DNA of 64,000 nucleotides from Rutidosis leptorrhynchoides (taxonomy: Eukaryota; Streptophyta; Magnoliopsida; Asterales; Asteraceae), in assembly GCF_046630445.1 (NCBI RefSeq), contig NC_092335.1:631034001-631098000 (forward strand), in the 5' to 3' direction. Positions 55,201 through 64,000 of the stretch are shown here, in pieces. The notes under the pieces were generated by a model. It had not been told where the DNA came from. It worked only from the letters and a program-made list of their open reading frames with translations, and did no database searches. The position numbers were made by a program, and so were the translations under genes. How positions within the stretch are numbered: the stretch's first letter is position 1; each line of letters starts with the position of its first letter.

Positions 55201-57751
55201 GTTCCTCAATTGAGGATCGACTCCGGTACTCGCTATCCTTGCTTAGTTTTTCTATTTCCTCTTCAGTTGGTTCACACTCATTGGCCATCAAAAATGTGGC
55301 CATCACATCCATTTCTTCTTCAGTGAATTCATCATCTCCATTTGCCAAATCGTATACACCTGTTTCATCCGATTCGGGAGATTCTTGCAAGAACTCATAA
55401 TGCGAATCTATACTTTGCATAAAATAACAAGTATCATCTGTAGATTCAGGATATTTCAATGACTTGTCAATTGCAAAAGTCGCACTAGCTTCACCAATTC
55501 TAAGGGTCAACTGCTGGTCATAAACATCAATGACACATCGAGCAGTATTCAAAAATGGCCTACCCAAAATAATTGGTATTCTTTCATCAACTTCCATGTC
55601 TAAAACCACAAAGTCAGCCGGAAAGATCAGATTTCCGGTCTTAACTAACAAATTCTCTATTATTCCTCGAGGGAATTTTATAGAGCGATCAGCTAGTTGA
55701 ATAGCCATTCGTGTGGTTTTGAGTTCCCCAGGGGCTAACTTAAGGTAAATTGAATAGGGCATTAAATTGATACTAGCCCCCAAATCGGCTAATGCCCTCA
55801 TGCAATCAAGGTCACCCATTAGACATGGAATAGTAAAACTACCCGGATCTTGAAGCTTTTCAGGAAGTGTGTTAGACACCAGCGCGGAACATCTAGCATT
55901 TAAAGTTACTGATGAAACGCTTTCCATCTTCTTTCGGTTAGTAAGTAAGTCTTTTAAAAACTTAGCATACTTTGGCATTCCAGAGATAACATCAATAAAA
56001 GGCATGTTTATGTTTATCTGTTTAAACATATCTAGAAATTTTAGCCTTTCGGCTTCTAGCCTTTCTTGTTGTTGTTTTCTTGGGAATGGGAGCGGTGGTT
56101 GATATGGTTTCACTACGGGTTTTTCCCGTTCTTCCTTTTCAACCACTTTTTCCGGCTCCTTAACCGGTTCATCGTTTTGGTTCAATGGAACTCTAAAATC
56201 AGAATTTTCGGGCATTTGTGGAGCATCGTATGCTAAACCACTCCGTGTGGTAATAACATTTGCGTGCTCATTTCTGGGGTTCTTGTTGGTATCTCCCGGT
56301 AAACTACCGGGTTTTCTCTCACTCAGTAAATTGGCTAAACCACTCATTTGTTTTTCCAAATTTTGGATTGATGCTTGTTGGTTACGAAACTGATGTTCGT
56401 TTTTCTCGTTGGTTTGATTTATGTTTGTGACAAGCTGAGTTTGTGATGCAATTAACTTTTCCAACATATTCTCTAAATTTGACTTTTTCTCCTCCTGTTG
56501 GGGTTTTTGATAATAACCCGGAGTTTGTTGTTGGAACCCACTACTTGACCCTTGTTGAAAATTAGAATTTTGACCTTGAGGGTTGTAGGGGTTGTTAAAG
56601 TTACGGTTAAATTGGGCTCTACCCTGAAACTGGTTATTATTTCTTTGGCTTATAAAAGCCACTTCTTCTTTTTGAGCCATGGTTAACCCGGCATCACAAT
56701 CTTTACCTAAGTGTAGACCACCACAGTATTCACAACCTACTTTCATACTATGGATTTCTTTTGTGATTTTGTCCATGTTTCGGACAACACCGTCTATTTT
56801 TACACCTAGGGAGCTGAAGTCATCATAAGCACCGGCGCTTTGGACTTGAGCATTTCGAGTAATTGGGCGTTCTTGATGCCACTCATGAGAATAATCGGCT
56901 AATTTCTCGATTATCTCATAAGCCTCTTGCTCGGTTTTGTCCATAATTGAACCTCCGGATGCTTGATCAATGGAAATTCGGGTTGCAACTTCGCAACCCT
57001 TATAGAAGATTTGAACCTGTTGAAAGGTATCCAAACCATGGTTTGGACAACCTCTAAGCATTTTGGAAAATCTATTCCATGCTTCGTACAAGGTTTCCAT
57101 AGGCTTTTGACAGAACTGGGTAATCTCCTGTTGGAGTCTCGCTGACTTAGATGCTGGAAAATATTTCTTAAGAAATTTTTCCATCATACTATCCCACGTT
57201 CTTATCGTAGCCTCGGCTAATGAATCTAACCAACTTCTTGCTTCCCCGTGGAGTGTCCACGGGAAAAGTCTTAGAAATATAGCCTGGTCAGTTTCTGGTT
57301 TTAATTTGAAAAGAAGACATATCTCTTCAAAGAGACGAATATGTTCGTTTGCGTCTTCATTAGGACCGCCACTAAATTGACACCTATTATTAATCATTTG
57401 AAGAATAGGTCCTTTAATTTCAAAATTTACCTCGCCCGTGAGCGGAGTAATAGCACTACCTTGTCCGGTTCGCGTCGCTTTCATCCTTTCTGCCATTGAT
57501 TGTCTTTGTACCAACGGTCTTTCTCCTTCCATTTCAAAATTTGGTGGTTGAACTGGTTTTCCAAAGTCTGAATATCTAGGCTTGGTGGTACTTGATTCTG
57601 AATCAAAAGTTTCCTGCTTTGATGAAGATTCAAAAATATCAAGCACTTCTTTTGGAATTCTACCAAGCTTTCTATCCGGTTCTGTCAATGGTGTAAATAA
57701 TGGAGATTCTGAACTTCGGGTATGTGGCATATGCAACCTATAATCTGCCAA
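52286..57751 (-). CDS. gag-pol: Athila-2 gag-pol polyprotein, intact (1821 aa)
   Basis: Full polyprotein in one frame. Domains by rough residue: gag about 120-300 (FPWTLHGEARSWLDSL, YFPASKSARL); zinc knuckle CEYCGGLHLGKDC (C-x2-C-x3-H-x4-C) near 340; retropepsin-like ALADLGASINLMP near 655 with [10 protein letters not shown] about 930-1130 with FMDD near 1100; RNase H with MCDASDF near 1246 and TTTEKELL; integrase with an HHCC zinc finger (about 1450-1500) and catalytic D, D, E in GIDFMGPF (near 1527), ISDRGTQF and SGQVENTNR. It ends after the integrase C-terminal GPFVVRRVYPYGTIE region with no chromodomain. The start MADYRLHMPH is the first Met, about 130 nt after the PBS. No frameshift or stop is seen, so it could be functional. 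Confidence 0.95.
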   Translation of the reverse strand: MADYRLHMPHTRSSESPLFTPLTEPDRKLGRIPKEVLDIFESSSKQETFDSESSTTKPRYSDFGKPVQPPNFEMEGERPLVQRQSMAERMKATRTGQGSAITPLTGEVNFEIKGPILQMINNRCQFSGGPNEDANEHIRLFEEICLLFKLKPETDQAIFLRLFPWTLHGEARSWLDSLAEATIRTWDSMMEKFLKKYFPASKSARLQQEITQFCQKPMETLYEAWNRFSKMLRGCPNHGLDTFQQVQIFYKGCEVATRISIDQASGGSIMDKTEQEAYEIIEKLADYSHEWHQERPITRNAQVQSAGAYDDFSSLGVKIDGVVRNMDKITKEIHSMKVGCEYCGGLHLGKDCDAGLTMAQKEEVAFISQRNNNQFQGRAQFNRNFNNPYNPQGQNSNFQQGSSSGFQQQTPGYYQKPQQEEKKSNLENMLEKLIASQTQLVTNINQTNEKNEHQFRNQQASIQNLEKQMSGLANLLSERKPGSLPGDTNKNPRNEHANVITTRSGLAYDAPQMPENSDFRVPLNQNDEPVKEPEKVVEKEEREKPVVKPYQPPLPFPRKQQQERLEAERLKFLDMFKQININMPFIDVISGMPKYAKFLKDLLTNRKKMESVSSVTLNARCSALVSNTLPEKLQDPGSFTIPCLMGDLDCMRALADLGASINLMPYSIYLKLAPGELKTTRMAIQLADRSIKFPRGIIENLLVKTGNLIFPADFVVLDMEVDERIPIILGRPFLNTARCVIDVYDQQLTLRIGEASATFAIDKSLKYPESTDDTCYFMQSIDSHYEFLQESPESDETGVYDLANGDDEFTEEEMDVMATFLMANECEPTEEEIEKLSKDSEYRSRSSIEEPPILELKPLPDHLEYAFLQEDSKLPVIISSLLSQNEKERLVSLLQAHKPAIAWKIHDIKGISPSYCTHKILMEENSKPVVQRQRRLNPHMQDVVKKEIIKLLDAGLIYPISDSPWISPIHCVPKKGGITVTTNDKDELITTRTVTGWRVCIDYRKLNEATRKDHFPLPFIDQMLERLAGNSFYCFLDGFSGYFQIPISPEDQEKTTFTCPYGTFSYRRMPFGLCNAPATFQRCMMAIFHDMIEDCMEVFMDDFSVFGDTFDSCLLNLEKMLIRCEKSNLVLNWEKCHFMVKEGIVLGHKISSVGIQVDPAKVDVIANLPPPSNVKGVRSFLGHAGFYRRFVKDFSKIATPLNKLLEKDAPFVFTSECTKAFKILKEKLVNAPIIIAPNWSLPFELMCDASDFAVGSVLGQRVEKHFQPIYYASKTLQGAQLNYTTTEKELLAIVFSFDKFRSYLVLSKTVVFTDHSALKYLFSKPDAKPRLLRWVLLLQEFDIEIKDKKGAENLAADHLSRLENPNLEVLHESSIKDDFPGEFLMRVEKVEDPWFVDFANYIVGGYLETGWSHQKRKKFFSDLKYYFWEDPYLFRRCADGIIRRCVAGKECTEILLDCHRGPTGGHFGPQITGKKVYEAGFYWPTIFKDAYAVCKACDACQRAGQITKRDEMPQQSIQVCEVFDVWGIDFMGPFPKSHSYLYILVAIDYVSKWAEAKPLPTNDGRVVVNFLMELFSRFGTPKALISDRGTQFCNKQMEKVLKRYGVIHKISTSYHPQTSGQVENTNRSLKHILEKTVGANPKEWSNKLYDALWAFRTAYKTPIGTTPFRMVYGKACHLPLEIEHKAHWALRACNLDYQEAGRLRLTQINELDELRLEAYDNSLIYKEKTKQWHDKRLKHPKEFMEGDRVLVYNSRFKLSPGKLKSRWTGPFVVRRVYPYGTIEMVNWKGDTFKVNGHRVKHYVDGPLEIEDEVSLNFKKNA

Positions 57752-57884
57752 TCACACAACTAACAAAAACTATCACACATACCGATTCTACAAAATTAAA
57801 AATCAAAGACTATTAATAATTTAAAATAATTAAGAAACTACTTAATCACAAATTAGTTAATAATCCTATTTTGACACAAAACTG

Positions 57885-57902
57885 TCCCCGGCAGCGGCGC
57901 CA
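57885..57902 (-). other. Primer-binding site of the complete Athila-2, tRNA-Asp type
   Basis: Minus-strand TGGCGCCGCTGCCGGGGA, 6 nt from the 5' LTR. Confidence 0.9.
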
Positions 57903-57908
57903 AAAACT

Positions 57909-59587
57909 TGATGTGCGAAAAGTGGTATATGAATTATCGTATGGAAAATACCGGTTTTAGAGATTGCTACACACTAACGGGCAGTGTACCCGATCGTGTA
58001 GTAGTATAGAAACTGGTTTAGTTCCGTGTATCGTTCCAAGGACAGTTATATCAGTCAAACTAGAATTAGAATATATATTATGATTAACTAAGTGAATTAA
58101 AGTAAAAGTACAAGTTTTATGTTTTGTGGCTGTTTTAACGATTTAGCCAAATCAAAGAAGGTTAAATGTAAAAACAATATTTTTAGTCTTTTGGTTTATA
58201 AGATACAAATAAATGCAAATAAAGCAAGTAAGATAGTTTTGAATTAAATCAAAGAGATGAAATGTTCATCTAGATATTTTACCCTCGGTATTGGATGTAG
58301 TTTAGATATTAAGCCCGATTGAATACTTAGGCGTGTAGTTATCTAATAGGTTTACTAAGAGTTCTCTCGGATAAACACGCAAATACAATAACAAGCTCAA
58401 GGTTTCCCTTTTTACTATGGTTCTTGTATTTGTAATCAAATAACTATAAGTATGCTAATCACCTAAATCGACTCGCCAAGAGTTCTCTTTAGCAAGTACT
58501 CAAACTAGAATTACTAAGCGAGGGTTCCCTATAACTTAGACCTTTTCGTTTGTGACTAGTTGATCAACAAGATTAAAGACTTGAATAACAATTGCCTTTG
58601 CGTTCGCTCTACACAATTCATTCCTATTTTGTTTAACCATTTTAATCTAGTTTACCCCCTTGGTCCGGTTTAGCAAACAATCAATCTAAGACAAGTTGAT
58701 TGTAAATCAATATGATACATCAACAAGAGTTCTCTTTATCAACAACATATCAATTAACTAGATACAAATGGTTTTAACAACAATAAGCATGGTTCTCAAT
58801 TCAAGCTTCAATCTATCACGCATAATACATTCAATCAATAAGATTACATCCAATACCTTGGTTATTAATCTAGACAAACATTATAGAAACTAGCCAATAA
58901 TCATGGTAACAGACAACAATACAATCAAATTATAAACTGAAATCATTTCTGAGAGCAAGTGAATAACCTACAAGAACAAGAGTTCTTGGATGAAGAAGAT
59001 GTTGATGGATGATGCCTTGATGTTGAGCCTCTTCAAAGAGGTTGGAATTCTCCAATATGCTCCTGAAAATCGTCTCTAAAGCTCTCTGGTTCGTAACTCT
59101 CATGAAACAGTCCCAAAAATGAAGTTTTAAGGTGGAGAAATTAGGTAAAAAGCAGAAAAGTCGGGTACACCTACTTTGGGACGTCGTCCTAAAAGGCAGG
59201 ACGGCGTCCCACTTTACAAAGCAAGACGGCGTCCCAAATCTGCAAGACGGCGTCCCAGTTAAAAGGCCAGGACGGCGTCCTGGGACCCTAGACGGCGTCC
59301 TGGTTGGATTTAAGGCACTGTTTCGTTTTCTTTTTTAATATTAGCTCATTTGGACGAAGCCTAACATATCGGAAGCATTGTTATATCATTTTAGAGTGCT
59401 ATCTTGACCCTAACTCGTATCGGGATCAACCAATGTCATAAATCATCGAAATTCTTTGCAAATCATTCTTCCGATACAAATTCGCGCATCTTGTCTTATT
59501 ACTTGTAGATCACCTTCATTATCTTCGATTATAGAGCGTTTTAAGTGATATTGCGATAGATATATATGATGTAATTGAGCAATATCA
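57909..59587 (-). repeat. Athila-2 5' LTR (1679 bp)
   Basis: Right-hand LTR. The minus strand starts TGATATTGCTCA at 59587. It contains the same six-motif dyad array at 59178-59301 and the TATA-like box at 59124-59133. Flanked on the right by the internal sequence of the long-LTR element. Confidence 0.95.
59178..59301 (-). promoter_or_regulatory. GGGACGGCGTCCC dyad array, Athila-2 5' LTR
   Basis: Same array as at 47265-47388 (offset 11913) with unchanged 20/25 spacing. It is upstream of the presumed genomic promoter of the intact element. Confidence 0.85.
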
Positions 59588-59826
59588 CTTATCATCCTTA
59601 AAGTCTAAGACACGTCTTACTGCCTTTATTGCATAGACAGTGTATAGTTAAATTCATATCTTAGCGTATCTGTTATTGTTACCTTTGCCTGACAGCTTCC
59701 GTAGATTCCTCCGTAGCTTATGGGATTTTAGTATTATATATGCATATGTAAATTATGTATTGCAGGGTACTAATCTACATCCTATAATCTATTTCTTATC
59801 GAAAATCCTTCATCTGATCGTACGAG

Positions 59827-60363
59827 ATGAATCCCTCAACCAGTTCGAGTCCATCTGATTTCGATAGCTATTTCGATAGTTATTCTGACAGCTATTTCGA
59901 TATGGATTTCCACTCGAGCTCCGAAAGCAGAGTAACCGGAATGAATCGATCAATTAGCCATCATCTATTCTGAATGAATTGGAGATGGGTTCGTAGTCGA
60001 CTTAATCAATGGAAACGCGAAGAAGGCGATCATTTCCACTAACCAAATTCACCTCTTGACAATGGACCTAAAACGTTTACCGGCGAACCTGTTCGAGACA
60101 CCATTTTCTCTCTCATTTCCAAAGTATCTCATCACGATCATATACTATCTCAGATTCTAAACCTCATTCATCCGCTCGTCCGAACCGACAATCATCCCGG
60201 TGTAATAGAAGAAGTTAACGAACTTCGCGCATAAGTTGTAGTCTTGGAAAATATGGTGCAAAACGTACCAGCTTCATCCAAATCACCGGCACCAACGGTA
60301 CCACCAACAACCCAAATTTCAATATCACATGCCTCAACATCTCAATCTATACCTCGAGTATAA
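59827..60363 (+). pseudogene. Decayed ORF of the long-LTR element, about 178 codons
   Basis: From ATG 59827 one frame stays meaningful to TAA 60361-60363 apart from stops at about 59971 (TGA), 60040 (TAA) and 60232 (TAA). The N-terminus is a Ser/Asp/Phe/Tyr repeat (DFDSYFDSYSDSYFDMDF). A middle part with KTFTGEPVRDTIFSLISKV and a helical EEVNELR segment follows, then a Pro/Thr/Ser-rich tail. It occupies the position of gag, close to the PBS, but I do not recognise the family and see no zinc knuckle. Confidence 0.45.
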
Positions 60364-61085
60364 TCATCATTCTACATGACATTCTACATCAGTTATCTTC
60401 GTTCGACATGGTGATTATGTAATCTCTAATGTTTTAGAGATTATTTATTCTAGTTCCAACTGAAAACTAAATGAGTTTAATATCATGTTAACTCATTAAA
60501 TTCATGATTACATCTGAAGAAAATATATATGTATATATGTTTTCATAAAGATTGTAATTAAAAATTCTTTTGTACAAACTGTTAATAATAAAAATATTTT
60601 AACGGGTAGGTAATACCCGAGAAATATTTAAATTTCACATTAATAAGTTACACTGTATATTCTTCGAATCTGATTCAACAGTTATTCACTATCCTATTTA
60701 CAACCACCGGGATACTTATCCGTTCACCAAAGAATAACTATTTTCATTCAAATTCAATTTCATATTTGAATTTTGACCTATCAGAATCCAACAAGTGGCA
60801 TAATGAAGAAATAATGGACACAATAAAAATTGATTAGAAACAGACTAATTAACAATATTAAATTTTATTAAGAAACCACGCTAACAAAATCCTAGCTAAC
60901 TGTTCCTAGCTAACTGTTAATTCCGTATTACATTTTATTTATCGCAATTTATTTATCGCAATTTATTTTATCGCAATTTATATTCTAGAAATTTTATTTA
61001 TTGTCATTTAATTTCTGTTATTTACTTTACGCACTTTATTTATCGTCATTTAATTTCTGTTATTTATTTTACGCACTTTAAATAT

Positions 61086-61340
61086 CAGGACACGTATACA
61101 AGGTTTTGACATATCATATCGACACATCTATATATATTATTTGGAATCACCATAGACACTCTATATGCAGTAATGATCGAGTTCTCTATACAGGGTTGAG
61201 GTTGATTCTATAATAATATATATACTTTGAGTTGTGATCGAGTCTGAGACATGTACACGGGTCACGATACGTATTAATTAATTCAAATATTATATATTAA
61301 ACTATATATGAATGATTGCACTGTCAACTGTGGACTATCG
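61086..61340 (+). repeat. Segment homologous to the interior of the solo LTR
   Basis: Blocks such as gacatatcatatcga, catagacactctatatgcagtaat, tacagggttgaggttgat and tatatatactttgagttgtgatc match the reverse complement of about 6190-6430 in the solo LTR, in the same order. So LTR-type sequence lies in the internal region here. Confidence 0.75.
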
Positions 61341-63677
61341 ACTGTGGACTAATAACATTGAACAATTAAAATGAATTAAAATATTGAATATAACATATGA
61401 AACTAAACAATTCTTCAAGTTTGCCACTTGATTTCGTCTTAAACCTCATTTGTATCTTCACGATTACATTCTGCGTTCAAACCTTTCATGATTCTTGAAA
61501 ACACCTCAATCGATAGGATGAATCAACCGCACTTCATCTACGGAAGGAAAGATTTATGCATATAGTTATGCACCTGAGAAACTCTCGGCAATTGAGTAAA
61601 AGTTCAACACGTAGCCGCGTCAGATCCTTTGGCATTTATTAACAAAAACAACTTTGCGATCCCTTTTCAAAATTAGCCAATTTTGTCACAACTCCAACAA
61701 GTCAACTTCGACTTTTCGTACGAAACAACCTTATTATAACGTTTATATATACGCGTGCTCTTTTATTGTTACCAGGTAACCTTTCATATTCCATCATATT
61801 ACCATCAGCGTTTAATCATCTAAAAACACAATTCTCCTGAAACCACCTCGGATTAATAACCGATGATTCAGATATCATAGCATTAAATGCAGAGGAAACA
61901 GAAAAATGGTAGATGGTCTAAACGGACAAAAGTTTGATGATAAAGAAAGGAGTGTTAGGAACGCTCGATAGAAAATTGGGTATTGAAAAACAGATTGAGT
62001 TACCCATGAAGGAGACCAAGGACAAATACAAGGACCAAATCCTATATTCAAAGGATTCAGGTAATTCTGGATCCGTTGAAATCTTTAGAGAATATCTTGC
62101 TCCGAAGTCATGTTAAAATCTTGCGGAAAATCTTTCTCCATCAACCGTCGAACTTAGAAATTCCAAAATATCATCATCAATATCTTTGATATTTCTGAGG
62201 ATATTTTCATAAATATTCTCGTCCGAAATTATATACCTCTTCGTGCTTCCTGTGTATCAATATATTGGAAACATTCAATAGAAAATATAGTACCGAAAAG
62301 CAGATTATGCGAAACTATGAAGAAAGCCGTGGATAAATCACAAAGAATAAGTTTGACTTCAAAGAATCCAAATAATTCAATGTCTGCTAAAGTCTATAGT
62401 GAATAACTTGCTCCTTACTCTAAACCCTTGCAGACAATAGTTTCTATCATCCTCTGATCTTTAGATATTCTGAGATATTATCGTACCTTTCATTATAAAT
62501 ATCCTCCATATTTCTGGAGATATTTTTATAACTATTCTTATCTGAAATCATTAATCTTTTCGTGCTATCAGTATTACATCATATAGAAACTGTTAGTTTC
62601 TATATTCTGTAAATTTTCAAGCTTAAAATATGAATGTTATTGTAGTAATGATGGGAACTGATGCATGAGTTAGTATAATATAATGACACTTGATCAACGT
62701 GATTATATTACAGTAAGTCATGCTGAGTTTCTAAATGAAACGTGATGATTCACAGATCATAACGTCATCATGTGCCATGTTACATAACTCTTTCATCCTA
62801 CTTAACTCCGTAACAAATCAAGAAAATGTATTCTTGATGGTTCTATCTTCCGTGATGTTGATAAATTTGAAAATCAAATCGTGCTATCACGTTCCTTCAT
62901 GCTTAGAACATTATAATCATTCGAAACTCTATATCTATAAATTCTGGACCATTATTCGCTTGACTTGAAGTCGGGAAGAGAAAACAAAAGCATAGAGCTT
63001 TGAAATATAAGGGAGAATATAAAGTCCGATAACAACACATAAATTACAAACCGTGTATATCAATGTTTATCGCAACATAAAGACACGGGAGAATTAAAAA
63101 CATTATAATCCCGAGGGCGAAGTAGAAGAAAGCAGATTCCTCTGGTGGAAGTTGGAAAAGGAGAATGATTGTTGCGATAGTAAGGATGAGGACAAGGATC
63201 AGAACTGGATTAATCATTTTCAGAATCTTTTGGATGTATGAACTAAGAAAGAAAGTATAAGAATGGTGAGAATAATGGAAAGGAAGAGCTTAATTTATAC
63301 TGGAAATATCAGACGTAGTAATCGGGGCAGATCACCGTATTTAATTAAAGAGATCTTAATTTCCATAAATCCCGAAGAATCAGATTTTATAGATCTTCAA
63401 GATTTTCTTTAAATCCCTTAAATTCCGGAATTCAACCAAGGCAATGTCAAAAGTTAAGACGCGCCTTATTTTCTAAATTCAAACCTGACTACGTCAAAAG
63501 TTAAAAACAAATCTTTGTTTCTCATTTCATCCTTTTGTGAATAGCTTCATTCGCACTCTTCGAATAATTGAATTATTTTTATCCATATTACTCAATGATG
63601 ATAAAACTCAAGTTATCAACTCATATTCGTCAGGAAAACATATTTATTGTTAGCTATGACGACCTCACTCAAATTTC

Positions 63678-63706
63678 GGGACGAAATTTCTTTAACGGGT
63701 AGGTAC
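63678..63706 (+). other. Purine-rich tract before the 3' LTR of the long-LTR element
   Basis: cgggacgaaatttctttaac and gggtaggtac lead directly into TGTGATGACCCGGG. The gacgggtagg-type stretch is the candidate plus-strand primer. A similar ttaacgggtaggtaatacccg occurs at about 60599-60620. Confidence 0.6.
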
Positions 63707-64000
63707 TGTGATGACCCGGGAATTTCCGACCAAATTTAAACATAATCTTATATGATTCGACTCGATAAGCAAAGTCTATTAAACCGTGTCTCATTATGTT
63801 TGAACTATTTCATGATAACATTTGACCTTTAACTATTTCCGACGATTCACGAACCTTTAATTGTAACTAAGAATGTAAATATAAATAATTATATATAAAA
63901 CTAATTATATTAGTATTAATGAACTATTAAGTAATTTTGTTATTATAAAAGATAACCTTTAATAACTAAAGATTTTCATTTTGAATATATATAGTATATT
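63707..64000 (+). repeat. Start of the 3' LTR of the long-LTR element
   Basis: 294 bp identical to 37802-38095 except two substitutions (ttctgacc/ttccgacc, ccgagtc/ccgtgtc). It continues past the window end. Confidence 0.93.

Larger units (their letters stand above)
41641..59587 (-). mobile_element. Athila-2: full element plus truncated second copy sharing one LTR
   Basis: Reading on the minus strand: LTR (59587-57909), PBS, gag-pol, pol-env gap, env-like gene, 3' non-coding region, purine tract, LTR (47674-45996), then a second PBS and gag-pol that stops abruptly at 41641. Sequence 41641-47674 repeats 53554-59587 at a constant offset of 11913 bp with only a few substitutions. The right end flank is cttatcatcc. 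The left end is a truncation, so no TSD can be shown. All genes of the full copy are open, so it may be recently active. Confidence 0.93.
59588..63706 (+). other. Own internal region of the long-LTR element (right part)
   Basis: Mostly non-coding, with a small decayed ORF (59827-60363), short tandem repeats around tttatcgcaat and gtcatttaatttctgttattta (about 60945-61085), an LTR-like block (61086-61340) and unassigned A/T-rich DNA to the purine tract. No polymerase domain is seen in any frame. Short frames at 59676-59858, 61934-62116 and 62735-62968 are unsupported. Confidence 0.75.
37802..64000 (+). mobile_element. Long-LTR, apparently non-autonomous retrotransposon (LARD-like), 3' LTR cut by window end
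   Basis: A 3755-bp 5' LTR, a tRNA-iMet PBS, about 4.2 kb of own internal sequence (41557-41640 plus 59588-63706), a purine-rich tract and the start of a 3' LTR at 63707. No protease, RT, RNase H or integrase is seen in its own sequence. Those features fit a large retrotransposon derivative. It sits in the putative env intron of Athila-1 and is itself split by the Athila-2 array. The 294 bp of 3' LTR visible match the 5' LTR with two mismatches. Confidence 0.85.

Noticed and set aside
41634-57145. Plus-strand frames of 60-105 codons within the Athila-2 region
   Set aside because: Shadows of gag-pol on the other strand, present identically in both copies.

Overview
This is plant nuclear DNA from repeat-rich intergenic chromatin, and I see no ordinary host gene in it. 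It is AT-rich and packed with nested LTR retrotransposons. Three Athila-type element sets have a primer-binding site (PBS) matching the 3' end of plant tRNA-Asp (TGGCGCCGCTGCCGGGGA, one mismatch to the usual sequence as I recall it). One long-LTR element has a tRNA-iMet PBS (TGGTATCAGAGC). A eudicot is certain enough. An Asteraceae species is my guess from the look of the LTRs, not something proved here.

Layout. 1-664: LTR fragment on the minus strand. 665-1381: unassigned. 1382-1943: a very small, diverged Copia-like unit. 1949-10214: a decayed L1-type LINE whose 5' part (UTR plus ORF1) is tandemly duplicated. The LINE is split at 5081-8292 by a minus-strand solo LTR with a perfect 5-bp target-site duplication (TSD, gcaat), and its ORF2 is cut off at 10214 by Athila-1. 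Athila-1 (plus strand, 10215-37801 and beyond) has a 5' LTR, PBS and one long gag-pol frame. That frame is broken by three nonsense codons and by an inserted block at 17966-35686 flanked by the 5-bp TSD atagt. The block is a minus-strand array of a gag-protease-only Athila relative in the order LTR-internal-LTR-internal-LTR. Rejoined across the insertion, the Athila-1 frame carries two extra retropepsin-like domains after integrase. The following region, which looks like a leader and intron for the env-like gene, is cut at 37802 by a long-LTR element (5' LTR 3755 bp, only about 4.2 kb of its own internal sequence). The 3' LTR of that element starts at 63707 and runs off the window. Inside it lies Athila-2 (minus strand, 41641-59587): a complete element with intact gag-pol and env-like genes, sharing one LTR with a second, truncated copy.

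The nesting order is LINE, then Athila-1, then the long-LTR element, then Athila-2. By eye, LTR divergence agrees: 2 mismatches in 294 bp for the long-LTR element, and about 3 in 1679 bp for Athila-2.

The most unusual signal is a shared layout of short dyad-symmetric repeats. Four unrelated LTR families in this window each carry their own motif array, spaced about 20-25 bp, roughly 210-490 bp inside the LTR and just upstream of a TATA-like box where one can be seen. In both Athila elements the same family-specific motif array recurs in the pol-to-env gap, again just upstream of a TATA-like box, as if the LTR promoter had been copied to drive the env-like gene. The Athila-2 env-like protein has an AT-hook-like KRGRPSG near its start, no visible membrane segment, and a likely spliced leader exon. 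Together these suggest a family-specific DNA-binding regulatory system rather than an envelope; this is an inference to be tested.
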